NCBI GenBank assembly: GCA_028702045.1
Contig: JAQVPP010000002.1
Location: 1-36,032, forward strand
Direction of reading: 5' to 3'
DNA length: 36,032 bases
DNA from: Minisyncoccota bacterium
GTDB taxonomy: Bacteria; Patescibacteriota; Minisyncoccia; UBA6257; JAKLIH01
Shown here: positions 1 to 9,061 of the stretch, one piece after another
Layout: each line of letters starts with the position of its first letter
Position numbering within the stretch: the first letter of the stretch is position 1
Notes under the pieces: generated by a model
Seen by the model: only the letters and a program-made list of their open reading frames with translations
Told to the model about the DNA's origin: nothing
The model's database searches: none
Position numbers and translations under genes: made by a program

Positions 1-1344
1 GATAATGAAGAAATATATATTTTATTTAATCAAGACAAAAAGGGAGTATATAAAACTGGAAATACTTTAGAAATAATATATAACCTAGAGGAAAATAAAA
101 TTCACTCCATTAATCAACCAAAATTAAGTTTTTTTAATAAACTTAAAAATTATTTATTTGCTTCTTTTAGTATGATAGAAAAATTAAGTAATTTCTTAGG
201 AGCACCAATTGGCTTTACTCCAGAAAATGGCGTTGTTCAGGTTTATGATAACGGAGAAATTTTTAGATATTTAAATAACCCATTAGAATCTTCAGACACA
301 ACCAATTCTGATAATATTATCGTCAGACCAGATAAGACAGAGGTTTTAAAAACATTAGACTATTATTTGCCAGTTGAATTAAATATATCTAGTCCACATT
401 TAAGATATCTAGAGTATGGTATTGGAAATAGTTTTGTTGCCAACACTTATGATTTTAGTGTGCCTCAAAACCACAAGTACGCCCAAACATATTATTTAGA
501 AGACTTTCACGATGTAGACGAGAACCCAAGTGGACGCCCAAGTAGTAATGTTTTTTGATGAAAGAATAATGCTTGGCATTTTACAGAAAAAGGCTATACT
601 GCTGAATACAGTACATTAGCAATAAATAAATATATTAAAGAAAATCCTTGCACAGGCATAAAGCAAATTCCTTTTTATGTAATGTATTTAGAATGTCCAC
701 ATATTTCAGCACAAAGCTTTAGCGATAAAATATATGAAATTAAAAGTACTTGCTGCAGTGATTGATATAGATTTTTAAATGAAGATATCAGTAAAGCAAA
801 TCTTTATTCTGATCCTTGATATTTTGATGATAATTTAGTAAAAGACTCTATATCGCAAATAGGAGCAGATACCAGAAAGGATGATGCAATGTGCATAACG
901 CGTTCTCCCGTATCAAATTCATCCACAGCAGCTAGTGATGGCTATCAATATGAAGGAGAATATGGCAAGTGTGTACGCCACAGGGCAGAAAGGTGAATAA
1001 GCACAAACTATTGCACCTGGAAAAGAGAAATAGTTCCAGTAAATATAGATTGCAAGTATACACCTATTACAAAAGAATATATTACCACAACAACCAAAGG
1101 TATTTTATATCATGATAAATATATTTGGAAGTGTGACAACCTTACCAAGAAGTGTTACATAACTGAATCTGGAAATTATTTATCCAGAGAACAATGTGAA
1201 GAATATTGTCAAAAAGATTTTTTAGATAATTCAAATCTTTACTCTTTTGGATCAAATTCTCACTACACAAAGCAAGTTAATTTACAAATTTTAAATCAAG
1301 ATGGAAAAGTTTTTGAAAAAGTTTTTCATATTTTGCAAGATTAA
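1..1344 (+). CDS. Cys-rich surface protein of the pilus locus, 5' partial
   Basis: Open from the first base of the window, so the start lies upstream; it ends at TAA. Five in-frame TGA codons (including two adjacent at 556-561) are read as Trp, next to three TGG. I recognise no enzyme domain. The C-terminal third is rich in cysteine and carries, at 1126-1209, a C-x6-C-x13-C-x3-C motif with Gly-Asn-Tyr in the middle. The same motif with identical spacing occurs in the large prepilin-like protein at 4971-7823. It lies just upstream of pilB, so a role as an extracellular pilus-associated or adhesin-type protein is a reasonable inference. Whether it has a prepilin N-terminus cannot be seen because the start is missing. 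Confidence 0.75.
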
Positions 1345-1346
1345 AA

Positions 1347-1375
1347 TTGACAAACAACTTTTTATCTTTTAAAAT
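1347..1375 (+). promoter_or_regulatory. Promoter for pilB
   Basis: TTGACA (1347-1352), 17-nt spacer, TAAAAT (1370-1375). The -10 box ends 21 nt before the pilB ATG, implying a leader of about 15 nt with no Shine-Dalgarno. The same geometry recurs at several core genes in this window. Confidence 0.7.
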
Positions 1376-1396
1376 TAATATATTAAATAAAAAACA

Positions 1397-3106
1397 ATGG
1401 GATTATCTCTTCAAATTTTAAAACCAATTTTATTAGAAAGTAAACTAATTAATGAACAAGAATTCAACGATGCATTAGACATATCAAAAAGAACTGGACA
1501 AGATGTTGCTGATCTACTTATTTCTCAAGGTTACTTAACTAAAGAATATTTAACTGAGCTAATATCTCTGTATCTTAAAATACCAAAAATAAAATTAAAG
1601 GGTAGATCAATTGATCCAAAATATCTAAACATGCTTACCGAGCAAATAGCTCGCTCTAAAAAAGCAGTTGTGTTTGGTGAAGAGGGTATGCACTTGCAAG
1701 TTGCTTTAGTTGATCCATCTAACTTAGATTCTGTTCGTTTTTTAGAAAGTTATCTTAATAGGCCAGTCAAAGTATATATTACTACAGAAGAAGAGTTGCG
1801 AGAAGTATTTTCATATTACAGACAACAACTTACTGAAAAATTTAAATCAATTACAGAAAAAAATGTTAAAGAAGCAGCCAAGCTAAAGAGTCTATCTCCT
1901 GATAAAGCTGCCGTAGAATTACCAATAGTTTCTTTAGTAGATACTCTTATTGAATATGCTGCATCATTAAATGCAACTGATATCCATATTGAAATTATGG
2001 CTGATTTTGTCTTAATTCGTTTTAGAATAGATGGTCTTCTAAAGGAAATAATCACATTACCAAAAGAAACCCATCCAGCTATATTAGCTAGAGTTAAGAT
2101 TATGGCTAATATGAAAATTGATGAGCATCAGCGTCCACAAGATAGTAGGTTTAAGTTTAAGCAAGGCGATGATGTCTTTGATGTTCGTGTGTCTGTCTTA
2201 CCTACATATTTTGGAGAAAAGATTAACATGCGTTTGCTTTTAGGAGCCTTAAAGCCTCTAAGTTTATTTGAGCTTGGTATGAATGAGAAAGTTGCAGAAA
2301 CAGTTGTGGCTAATATTAAAAGAACTTACGGTATGATACTTGTTACAGGTCCTACTGGTTCTGGTAAAACCACTACCCTGTATTCTATTTTAAGTATTTT
2401 AAATAAACCAGAAGTAAATATTGTTACTGTAGAAAATCCAGTTGAGTATGAATTAAAGTATATCAATCAAGTTAATGTTAATCCTCAAGCTGATTTAACA
2501 TTTGCCACATCTCTTAGATCTATTTTGCGTCAGGATCCTGATATTATCATGGTCGGAGAAATCCGTGACTCAGAAACCGCCAATATTGCAATTAATGCCG
2601 CACTTACTGGACATTTGGTTTTATCTACTCTTCATACCAACGATGCTGCTACAGCTATACCTCGTTTAATTGATTTAGGTGTTCCTCCTTTTTTAGTTTC
2701 AGCTACTGTTAATTTAATTATTGCTCAAAGACTTGTCAGAAGGATTTGCAAAGACTGCGTAGCTAGTTATGATATTACTCCAGAAGTTAGCAAATCAATT
2801 CTTAATCAATTACAGGCTATAGATGAAAATCACACAGAGGCAGATGTACCTACTTTATTATATAAAGGACTTGGTTGTTCTTCTTGTGGAGGCAAAGGGT
2901 CCAAAGGAAGAGTAGGTATTTATGAAGTTTTAAATGTTTCTGATGACATGAGAGGGTTAATTCAGGAAGATAATTTTTCTTTAGAAAAATTAAGAAACCT
3001 ATCTAGAACAGAAGGCATGAAAGTTTTATTTGAGAATGGATTAAAAAAAGCAGAACTAGGATTAATTTCTTTAGAAGAATTGTTTAGGGTTGTACGAGAA
3101 AGTTAA
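1397..3106 (+). CDS. pilB: Type IV pilus assembly ATPase PilB/GspE
   Basis: A 569-residue hexameric ATPase that powers pilus extension from the cytoplasmic face of the membrane. The N-terminal MshEN/T2SSE_N-type domain covers about residues 1-140. The Walker A GPTGSGKTT is near residue 318. The Asp-box/Walker B region ILRQDPDIIMVGEIRD and the His-box STLHTND follow. A C-terminal zinc tetracysteine (CKDC ... CSSC) then leads into GRVGIYEVL. Length and domain order are normal for PilB. It has no Trp and hence no TGA. The ATG follows a short AT-only leader without a Shine-Dalgarno. pilC begins 10 nt after the stop, so the two are probably co-transcribed. A GspE of a type II secretion system is the alternative, but the surrounding prepilins and PilM-like gene favour a pilus. 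Confidence 0.96.
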   Translation: MGLSLQILKPILLESKLINEQEFNDALDISKRTGQDVADLLISQGYLTKEYLTELISLYLKIPKIKLKGRSIDPKYLNMLTEQIARSKKAVVFGEEGMHLQVALVDPSNLDSVRFLESYLNRPVKVYITTEEELREVFSYYRQQLTEKFKSITEKNVKEAAKLKSLSPDKAAVELPIVSLVDTLIEYAASLNATDIHIEIMADFVLIRFRIDGLLKEIITLPKETHPAILARVKIMANMKIDEHQRPQDSRFKFKQGDDVFDVRVSVLPTYFGEKINMRLLLGALKPLSLFELGMNEKVAETVVANIKRTYGMILVTGPTGSGKTTTLYSILSILNKPEVNIVTVENPVEYELKYINQVNVNPQADLTFATSLRSILRQDPDIIMVGEIRDSETANIAINAALTGHLVLSTLHTNDAATAIPRLIDLGVPPFLVSATVNLIIAQRLVRRICKDCVASYDITPEVSKSILNQLQAIDENHTEADVPTLLYKGLGCSSCGGKGSKGRVGIYEVLNVSDDMRGLIQEDNFSLEKLRNLSRTEGMKVLFENGLKKAELGLISLEELFRVVRES

Positions 3107-3116
3107 AAAAATAAAT

Positions 3117-4325
3117 ATGTTATTTCACTACAAAGCATTTAATCAAAATAATATTCTAGTAGAAGGAGAGATAGAGATGAACACAAAGCAAGAAGTGTTA
3201 ACTTTTTTATATAACCAAAACTTAAAGCCAATTAATATCAAGACTCTTGAAAAAAAGTTTGAGCTAAAGAACCTTGAGATTTTTGCTAAAAAAATTACTC
3301 TTAAGGATAAAGTTTTTTTATTCAAATACTTGGCCTTGATGTTAAGCGTAGGTACAGACTTGGTTGCAGCCATGAGAATATTATTAAGTGATTATACAAC
3401 AGGTCCAATACATGAGTTCTTACTTGAAGTAAAGAATAATCTTGAAAAAGGTTTACCTTTTAGTTTAGCCTTTGAGCAAAATCCTACTCAATTTTCTTTA
3501 ATTACAGCTAACCTAATCAAGGCAGGAGAAAAGTCAGGTAACTTACAAGAGGTTTTTGAGAAATTATCATATACCCTTGAGAAAAATTCAGACTTGCAGA
3601 CAAAAGTTAAATCATCTCTTAGTTATCCAATTATTTTAATTGTTATGTGCGTAGTTTTAGTCTATGCTTTACTTGTTTTTATTTTTCCTCAAATGGGATC
3701 TATTTTTAAGAAAAATGATATGGAAATCCCAGCCTTAACAAAATTCATGATGACCTTATCTGATTTTTTAAATGCTAACATGGTAGTTGTTACTATTTTG
3801 ATGATTCTAGTCCCTATAATATTATTCATATATTTTTCCAAAACTAGTTCAGGTAAAAAGACATTAAACACTATTGTTAATTTTGTAAAACCAATTAGGA
3901 TTTTACTTGAAAAAATTATCTTACAAAGATTATGTTCTACTCTTGCATCTTTGATTAAGTCTGGTATGCCTATTATTACAGCTTTGCAGATTACAAGTAA
4001 TACGCTAGGTAATATACGCTATGAGGAAGCCATGAAAAGAATTGTTTTAAAAATTACTCGCGGTACATCTATTGGAGAATCATTTAGAGCTGAGCCTGTT
4101 TTTCCAAGTAGTTTGGTTAACTTGATTTCTATTGGAGAAAAGGCAGGAAGTACATATAATATATTAATTACTTTAGCTGACTTTTATGAAAAAGAAATTG
4201 ACGCATCACTTAAGTCTTTGGTTTCTTTAATTGAGCCTACCATCCTTATCTTTATGGGAGTTATGGTAGGAGGTATTGCTATATCGGTCGTCATGCCAAT
4301 GTATAAAATAGTAGGAACATTCTAA
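3117..4325 (+). CDS. pilC: Type IV pilus inner-membrane platform protein PilC
   Basis: A polytopic platform protein (402 residues) that couples PilB to pilin insertion. I chose the ATG at 3117, which gives MLFHYKAF followed by VEGEIEM, the usual PilC N-terminus. An in-frame TTG at 3090 would overlap pilB and is less likely. Two T2SSF repeats are visible: one around the FKYLALMLSVGTDL stretch, with SGNLQEVFEKL, and the second around CSTLASLIKSGMP, with IGEKAGSTYNIL. Three hydrophobic membrane segments are present, the last at the C-terminus (IEPTILIFMGVMVGG). The TAA overlaps the next ATG (TAATG), which suggests translational coupling to the Kazal-like prepilin. Confidence 0.95.
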   Translation: MLFHYKAFNQNNILVEGEIEMNTKQEVLTFLYNQNLKPINIKTLEKKFELKNLEIFAKKITLKDKVFLFKYLALMLSVGTDLVAAMRILLSDYTTGPIHEFLLEVKNNLEKGLPFSLAFEQNPTQFSLITANLIKAGEKSGNLQEVFEKLSYTLEKNSDLQTKVKSSLSYPIILIVMCVVLVYALLVFIFPQMGSIFKKNDMEIPALTKFMMTLSDFLNANMVVVTILMILVPIILFIYFSKTSSGKKTLNTIVNFVKPIRILLEKIILQRLCSTLASLIKSGMPIITALQITSNTLGNIRYEEAMKRIVLKITRGTSIGESFRAEPVFPSSLVNLISIGEKAGSTYNILITLADFYEKEIDASLKSLVSLIEPTILIFMGVMVGGIAISVVMPMYKIVGTF

Positions 4326-4990
4326 TGAAAAAAGCATTTACACTTGTAGAAATGACAATTACAGTAATTATCTTAGCCCTTATTATCACGGGTACTTTTA
4401 CATTACTCTTTAAACCAATGAGTGAATTTTATTTAAAAACTCAAACTGAAAACTTTGAAGAATATTTTGCCTTTATTCAAAACAAGAATTTAGCTGAAGC
4501 TAATCCAAATATTAATTCACACATGACCTTAAAAATAGATAATTCTAGTTCTGATTATTATCAAGCTAAACTTATTTCAACTATAGGATCAACTACTACT
4601 GATATTGATGTTTTAGATATTCAGTACTTTGCTGGCTTTAGCCAATTAATCAAACCAGCTCCAAGTAGTAGTATGACATTTAACTTGTGTTCTGGACTAT
4701 CTAATAATAGTAAAATTAATTTCTGTGATTCATCAAATGATATAATATGTGATGAAGATTATTATTTTGCCATAAAAAGTAAAATGTTTGACATTTTTTA
4801 TGTGGTTTTAATTAAGACTCCGTCACAAAAAGCTTGTACTCCAGAAGTATATATTAATAAAATTGATGATTTTTCAGTTTGTTCTGAATCAGTTAGTTAT
4901 GTTTGTGGAACAGATGGGTTGACATACAAAAATGAGTGCTATGCAGGGTTAAATAAGTTAGAAGTAGATTATGAAGGAGAATGTGAATAA
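4325..4990 (+). CDS. Type IV prepilin with C-terminal Kazal-like domain
   Basis: 221 residues. The N-terminus MKKA-FTLVEMT is a class III signal: a short basic leader, an FTLVE methylation motif with Glu+5, then about 20 hydrophobic residues. The residue before the cleavage site is Ala rather than the usual Gly. The last 40 residues or so (4870-4987) read as a Kazal-type serine protease inhibitor fold: Cys-x7-CGTDGLTYKNEC, then about 14 residues, then GEC. The first and fifth canonical cysteines, which form one disulfide, are not in their usual places, so this is a reduced four-cysteine version. It starts on the pilC stop and overlaps the next gene by 20 nt. The prepilin assignment is strong; inhibitor activity is inference. 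Confidence 0.85.
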   Translation: MKKAFTLVEMTITVIILALIITGTFTLLFKPMSEFYLKTQTENFEEYFAFIQNKNLAEANPNINSHMTLKIDNSSSDYYQAKLISTIGSTTTDIDVLDIQYFAGFSQLIKPAPSSSMTFNLCSGLSNNSKINFCDSSNDIICDEDYYFAIKSKMFDIFYVVLIKTPSQKACTPEVYINKIDDFSVCSESVSYVCGTDGLTYKNECYAGLNKLEVDYEGECE

Positions 4991-7823
4991 AATAAAAAAA
5001 AGTTTTTCATTAGTTGAGATTTTAATCGCAATGATGATTTTAATTATTTTTATAGTACCCATAGCTACCATATCACTCATGTCAAAAGAAAAAATAGCTG
5101 ATTTTGAAGATCAAAAACAATTATATAATTTAGCTGTTGCTCAAATTGATGCTAATAATAAAAATATAGATACTGATGGTTTTGATTTTGAAAATCATCA
5201 CTTAAACTTTAACTACCTATATGTACCAGGATCTTCAAATAGGTTGGCTCAATATGATAGAATAGGTTTTTTAAATGATGATCCTGTTCTTAACTTAACT
5301 TTTGATGGTGCTCAAAAAATAGATGATGTATATTATGTTCGTGATGACAAGGCTACTATTAAAGGAACCTTATCAGTTACCGCTTCATCAACTACAACAG
5401 ACACTACAGGATATGAAACAGATTTTGACGATACTTCTGTAATTGAGAAACATCTAAATGAACCACAACCATATTATATAGGAGGAGGAGATAATTGTAT
5501 GTCAGGTCATTGCTTATTATTCTATGGAGATGTAACAAATGAAATAGCTTCTTTAGTTTCATTTAATAATGTTATTGGATGAGATCAATTTAATGAAGTT
5601 TCTTTTGAATTTTATTTCAAGCTTGACGAGGTTAGGGAAATGGAAATAGTTGGTAAAAATAATTTATCAATAGGAGTCGCCTCTAATTCAAAACCATATT
5701 TCACATCTCAGTTTGTTACTTATGAGGAGGAAGGTACAACTACAACCAATGTTATAGGGACTAGTACAACCACCCTATTAGAACCAATTTTTTCTACTCA
5801 AACAATTCTTGGTACAACCACCTTGCAAGCAGATACTTGATATCACTATGTAGCTACCTATGACTATATTAGTGAAAAATTAAATATATATCTTAATGGT
5901 GTTTTAGAAAATTCAGAAGCTTATTCTGGTGATTCTGATTTTAGTTTAATCTCAGGTGACTTTTCTTTTGGAGGAACTCCAACCAAAGCATTCAAAGGTG
6001 TTCTTGATGAAGCTAAAGTATATGATTATTCATTAAGTGGTGAAGAAGTTAAGAACCACTACAACTTTTATGAAAGAAATAAAGGACTTCTTCTATACGA
6101 ATCATTTGATAGAGGGTTTAATTCTGCAAGTTATGAAGTTTTGCCTGAGATTGGTGATATATCCAGTGATGGACTACTAACAGGAGCCTTATTTAAGCTA
6201 TATAACACTAATTTATCTGATCATCAACAATTTGGTCATGCTATTGATTTTAACCACATTACAGGCACAGTCTATCCTACTTATGGTATTTTAGAATCAT
6301 CAGAAAGTAGTTTTAATTCAAAAATATCTACAAATGAATGATCACGTATGTTTGATTCTGATAATATTACTATGGAAATGTGAATCAGACCTACTACCAT
6401 AGATAATACTAAAAAAGGGTTAATCTCTAGAGGATATGAGAGTGGTGGATCATATACTATTAGCCAAGAAGCATATATCCAAAATGGATATTTGAATTTT
6501 TCAGTCAAAACAGATCAAGAAACAAATACCCTTACAGGCCTAACTCAGTTGCAGGCAGATACTTGATATTTAGTTTCTTTCTCATATGATGGACAAAGTC
6601 AAGCGATATATATCAATGGTGTACTTGATCAAGAAACCGTAACCACAGGAGATCTAATAGGGGGCCCATCTGGAGATACTATTTTTTACTTAGGTTACTC
6701 AGGGCAAAATTCTGAATATTTTTATGGAGATATTGATGAGCTTAGGATATATAATAGAGGATTAAGTGGCGATGATATTATCAACAGATTTAAAAAAGCA
6801 TACTCATATTATAAAAATGTACATCCAGTTTATCAAGTAGAGGATAGTTCCAAATATTTTTTCCAGAGAAACATGTTAACAGGATGTGTGGTCACAAATG
6901 ATGACACTTGTTCCCCTATATCTAATCCAATTGCTGGTATTTTTCACAACCCAGCCTTACTCTATACAATAGATATTGCTAGATATGGCGATGGAGTTGA
7001 TTTAGATTATTTAGATTTTCATCAAATTATTACAAACCATAGTTCTTTTGGTGTGCTTATGTATGAGAATGTACACTGGTCTAAAAACTCTAATTACTCA
7101 GGAACAGTATTAAACTATAAGTGTGATGCATCCAGTCAAAGGTGTTTTCCACGTCATGATGGACAATTTACAGATCTTGCAGAGTGTAATAGTTTATGTG
7201 CAGCATCCCAGTCAGCCGAGCCACCATATACATGTTCAGGATCTCAGTGTGTCATAGCCGATCCACAGCCAGGGCAGTATTCTACAGTAGAGGAATGTGT
7301 CACCGCTTGTGATATTGCTCCTCCAGCAGGTGCTAATGCATGTACTAATTTCTATTACTCAGATGATAATAAGGTTTGCCAGTCTGAAAATATTTCTTTT
7401 GGCGATTCTATTAGTTTAAACAATGTTGGACTTAGTGGATATATGATTTCTCAAACTTTTGATTTTGAAAAACCAACATCTATTTTAGCCTATTCGCTTG
7501 AGGGAGAGTTTGATCCTGCTCTTGTAAAAATTCAATTTGATTGTAAAGATGATATTGTTGATGCCTCAGGAGTAATGATTAGTGATGAAGCGTGACTATA
7601 TACAGGATCTTCAGATTATGAAACATGTTCAATTTCGTCATTCTACTCTATTGCACTAGAGAATTTTGGTGGGGCAGGTAATGCTAAGTTCCACCCAATC
7701 AAATCATGTTGAAGAACATATGAGAGGGAACCATCTTTTTGTAAATTTATGAGATTTAAATTAATCTTTGAGCCAGGTGCTGGTAGTATATCTAAGGTAG
7801 TATTTAGGATAGCTCAACAATAA
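4971..7823 (+). CDS. Very large prepilin-like protein with two LamG domains and two Cys motifs
   Basis: One continuous 950-residue gene once its seven in-frame TGA codons are read as Trp; it has one TGG. The N-terminus NKIKKS-FSLVEILI plus a hydrophobic helix is a class III prepilin signal with Ser before the cleavage site. Two concanavalin A-like LamG domains follow, at roughly residues 106-363 and 372-605. Each shows the hallmark ADTWY-x-V-x-x-x-YD, then YLNGV or YINGV, then DEAKVYD or DELRIYN. The Trp in both WY motifs is TGA. Two Cys motifs at 7113-7199 and 7227-7310 match the one in the upstream truncated protein. The start is ATG 4971, overlapping the Kazal prepilin; GTG at 4983 is an alternative. 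It is probably a minor pilin or tip adhesin; glycan binding is an inference from LamG. Confidence 0.88.
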
Positions 7824-7880
7824 TTTTTTAACAAATTTTTTAATTTTTTGGGTAATTTATTCAATATATTTCACCCACTG

Positions 7881-8864
7881 TTACTTTAAATCCAAAGTGC
7901 GACAGTTAGTATTAAAAAAGACTTCATTTGGTGTTTTGTAATTAAAACACTTTCTTGGTCTGTTATTTAAAAGGTTTTGTGCTTTTTTAACTTTAGTTAT
8001 TGTTAGTGTATCATATTTTGTTTTTTTAGGAAATCAATCTCTAATTAAACCATTAGTATTTTCATTAGTACCTCTTTGTTGTGATGAATAAGTATCGGCA
8101 AAATATACATTAATATCCAAGTCTTTTTCAATTAATTCGTAGTCACTAAATTCTTTTCCATTATCATATGTTATTGATTTAATATTAATATTTTTAAGAG
8201 ATTTAATTGTTTGTTTATATATGGTTTCTTTTTCATGGTTACTTAACAAATCTATTATTGTATATCTTGTTTTTCTATCAACATAAGTTAATAAACAAGC
8301 TGATCTAGGATGAAGGACCATAGTATCTCCTTCAAAATCACCAATCCTTAATCTTTTATCAATAACTTTTGGTCTATCATGTATAGATTTCTTATTACTG
8401 TCCTTTTCCCTTGCTTTAATGCGTATATTAGTCCCATATCTTCTGCGAAACTTATTTTTCTTATGTCTTAGGTATTGTCATAATTCTTTACGTGTATATA
8501 TGTACTTATATATCGTAGGATAAGATATATATCATTTATTATTGGTTTCTATATTCCACCTATTAGCTATCTGATCAGGAGATCATTTAAGCTTTAAATG
8601 TTTTAAAATATATGTCTCTAGTGTTTTATTGTTTAATATCTTATCCAGCCTATAATTGGCTTTTAGTCTTTTATTAACATATCTTTTCTTTGATAAACTA
8701 CTGTTATATTTTCCTTCCTTAATCCCTCTTTTAATTTCTCTATGAATAGAACTTCTGTGCTTATTAAACATTTTTGCTATCTCTGTTACCTTAGGGGGAT
8801 TAGCTAAATTTAAAAGATACTGTAGACTATCTTTTTGTTCTGTGGTAATATGTGTATAGGTCAT
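7881..8864 (-). CDS. IS30-family transposase
   Basis: 327 residues when four TGA codons (8583-8585, 8532-8534, 8478-8480, 8034-8036) are read as Trp; one TGG is also used. An N-terminal helix-turn-helix (VTEIAKMFNKHRSSIHREIKRG) is followed by WSPDQIA, a usual IS30 motif whose Trp is TGA. The DDE catalytic core comprises GDFEGDT, YDNGKEF, then YFADTYSSQQRGTNENTNG, giving DD(33)E spacing. The C-terminal LNNRPRKCFNYKTPNEVFF is typical of the family. The usual Trp before QRG is Gln. The stop TAA lies just outside the left inverted repeat. The gene looks intact and could be active, but only in a cell that reads UGA as Trp. Confidence 0.93.
7883..7904 (+). repeat. Left terminal inverted repeat of the IS30 element
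   Basis: Pairs with the reverse complement of 8938-8959 at 17 of 22 positions, including an exact AAGTGCGACA at the inner end and an exact TTTAAA nearer the outer end. Similarity continues loosely inward (TTAGTA, then AAAAAAG). The last codons of the transposase run through it. Confidence 0.75.
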
Positions 8865-8937
8865 AAATTTTAGTTTAAAGTTTTTGTTAATTCATAAATA
8901 CTTTACCAAATTTATGGCCTTTTTTAAATTACTAAAG

Positions 8938-8959
8938 TGTCGCACTTCGAGTTTAAATT
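8938..8959 (-). repeat. Right terminal inverted repeat of the IS30 element
   Basis: Mirror of the left repeat: TGTCGCACTT core followed outward by TTTAAATT. The -35 box of the next gene's promoter begins 13 nt beyond it. Confidence 0.75.
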
Positions 8960-8972
8960 CGCCCGCTTTCAT

Positions 8973-9001
8973 TTGACAATTTAATATTTTTATGTTCTAA
9001 T
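8973..9001 (+). promoter_or_regulatory. Promoter for the secreted-protein gene at 9062
   Basis: TTGACA (8973-8978), 17-nt spacer, TCTAAT (8996-9001). It lies outside the IS end. The leader is about 50 nt, longer than at the core genes in this window, and contains a Shine-Dalgarno. Confidence 0.65.
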
Positions 9002-9048
9002 TTATTTAGTCATCATCGCACATTAAAAAGTTTAATTATATACTTTAG

Positions 9049-9055
9049 AAAGGAG
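9049..9055 (+). promoter_or_regulatory. Shine-Dalgarno sequence
   Basis: AAAGGAG with a 6-nt spacer to the ATG at 9062. Core genes in this window lack such a sequence, so it fixes the start here and marks the gene as different. Confidence 0.8.
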
Positions 9056-9061
9056 CATATC

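Larger units (their letters stand above)
7883..8959 (-). mobile_element. IS30-family insertion sequence, about 1.08 kb
   Basis: Bounded by imperfect inverted repeats that share the core AAGTGCGACA plus an outer TTTAAA block, and filled by one complete IS30 transposase on the minus strand. It sits between the LamG prepilin and a secreted-protein gene, inside the pilus locus. I could not find a convincing short target duplication, so the exact ends are uncertain by a few bases. Confidence 0.82.

Noticed and set aside
172..7595. Many short consecutive open frames that look like decayed or frameshifted pseudogenes
   Set aside because: All pieces of each gene share one frame and are separated only by TGA, which encodes Trp here. 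They join into single intact genes with sensible domains.
7824..7880. Terminator after the LamG prepilin
   Set aside because: The stretch is T-rich but I could not pair a convincing stem.
8034..8864. Transposase as two gene fragments of a dead IS
   Set aside because: The frame is open from 8864 to 7881 with only TGA (Trp) codons, and the DD(33)E catalytic residues are all present.
8865..8937. Promoter for the IS30 transposase
   Set aside because: Candidate boxes on the minus strand (TTAACA and TAAAAT) are only 12 nt apart, too close to support a call.
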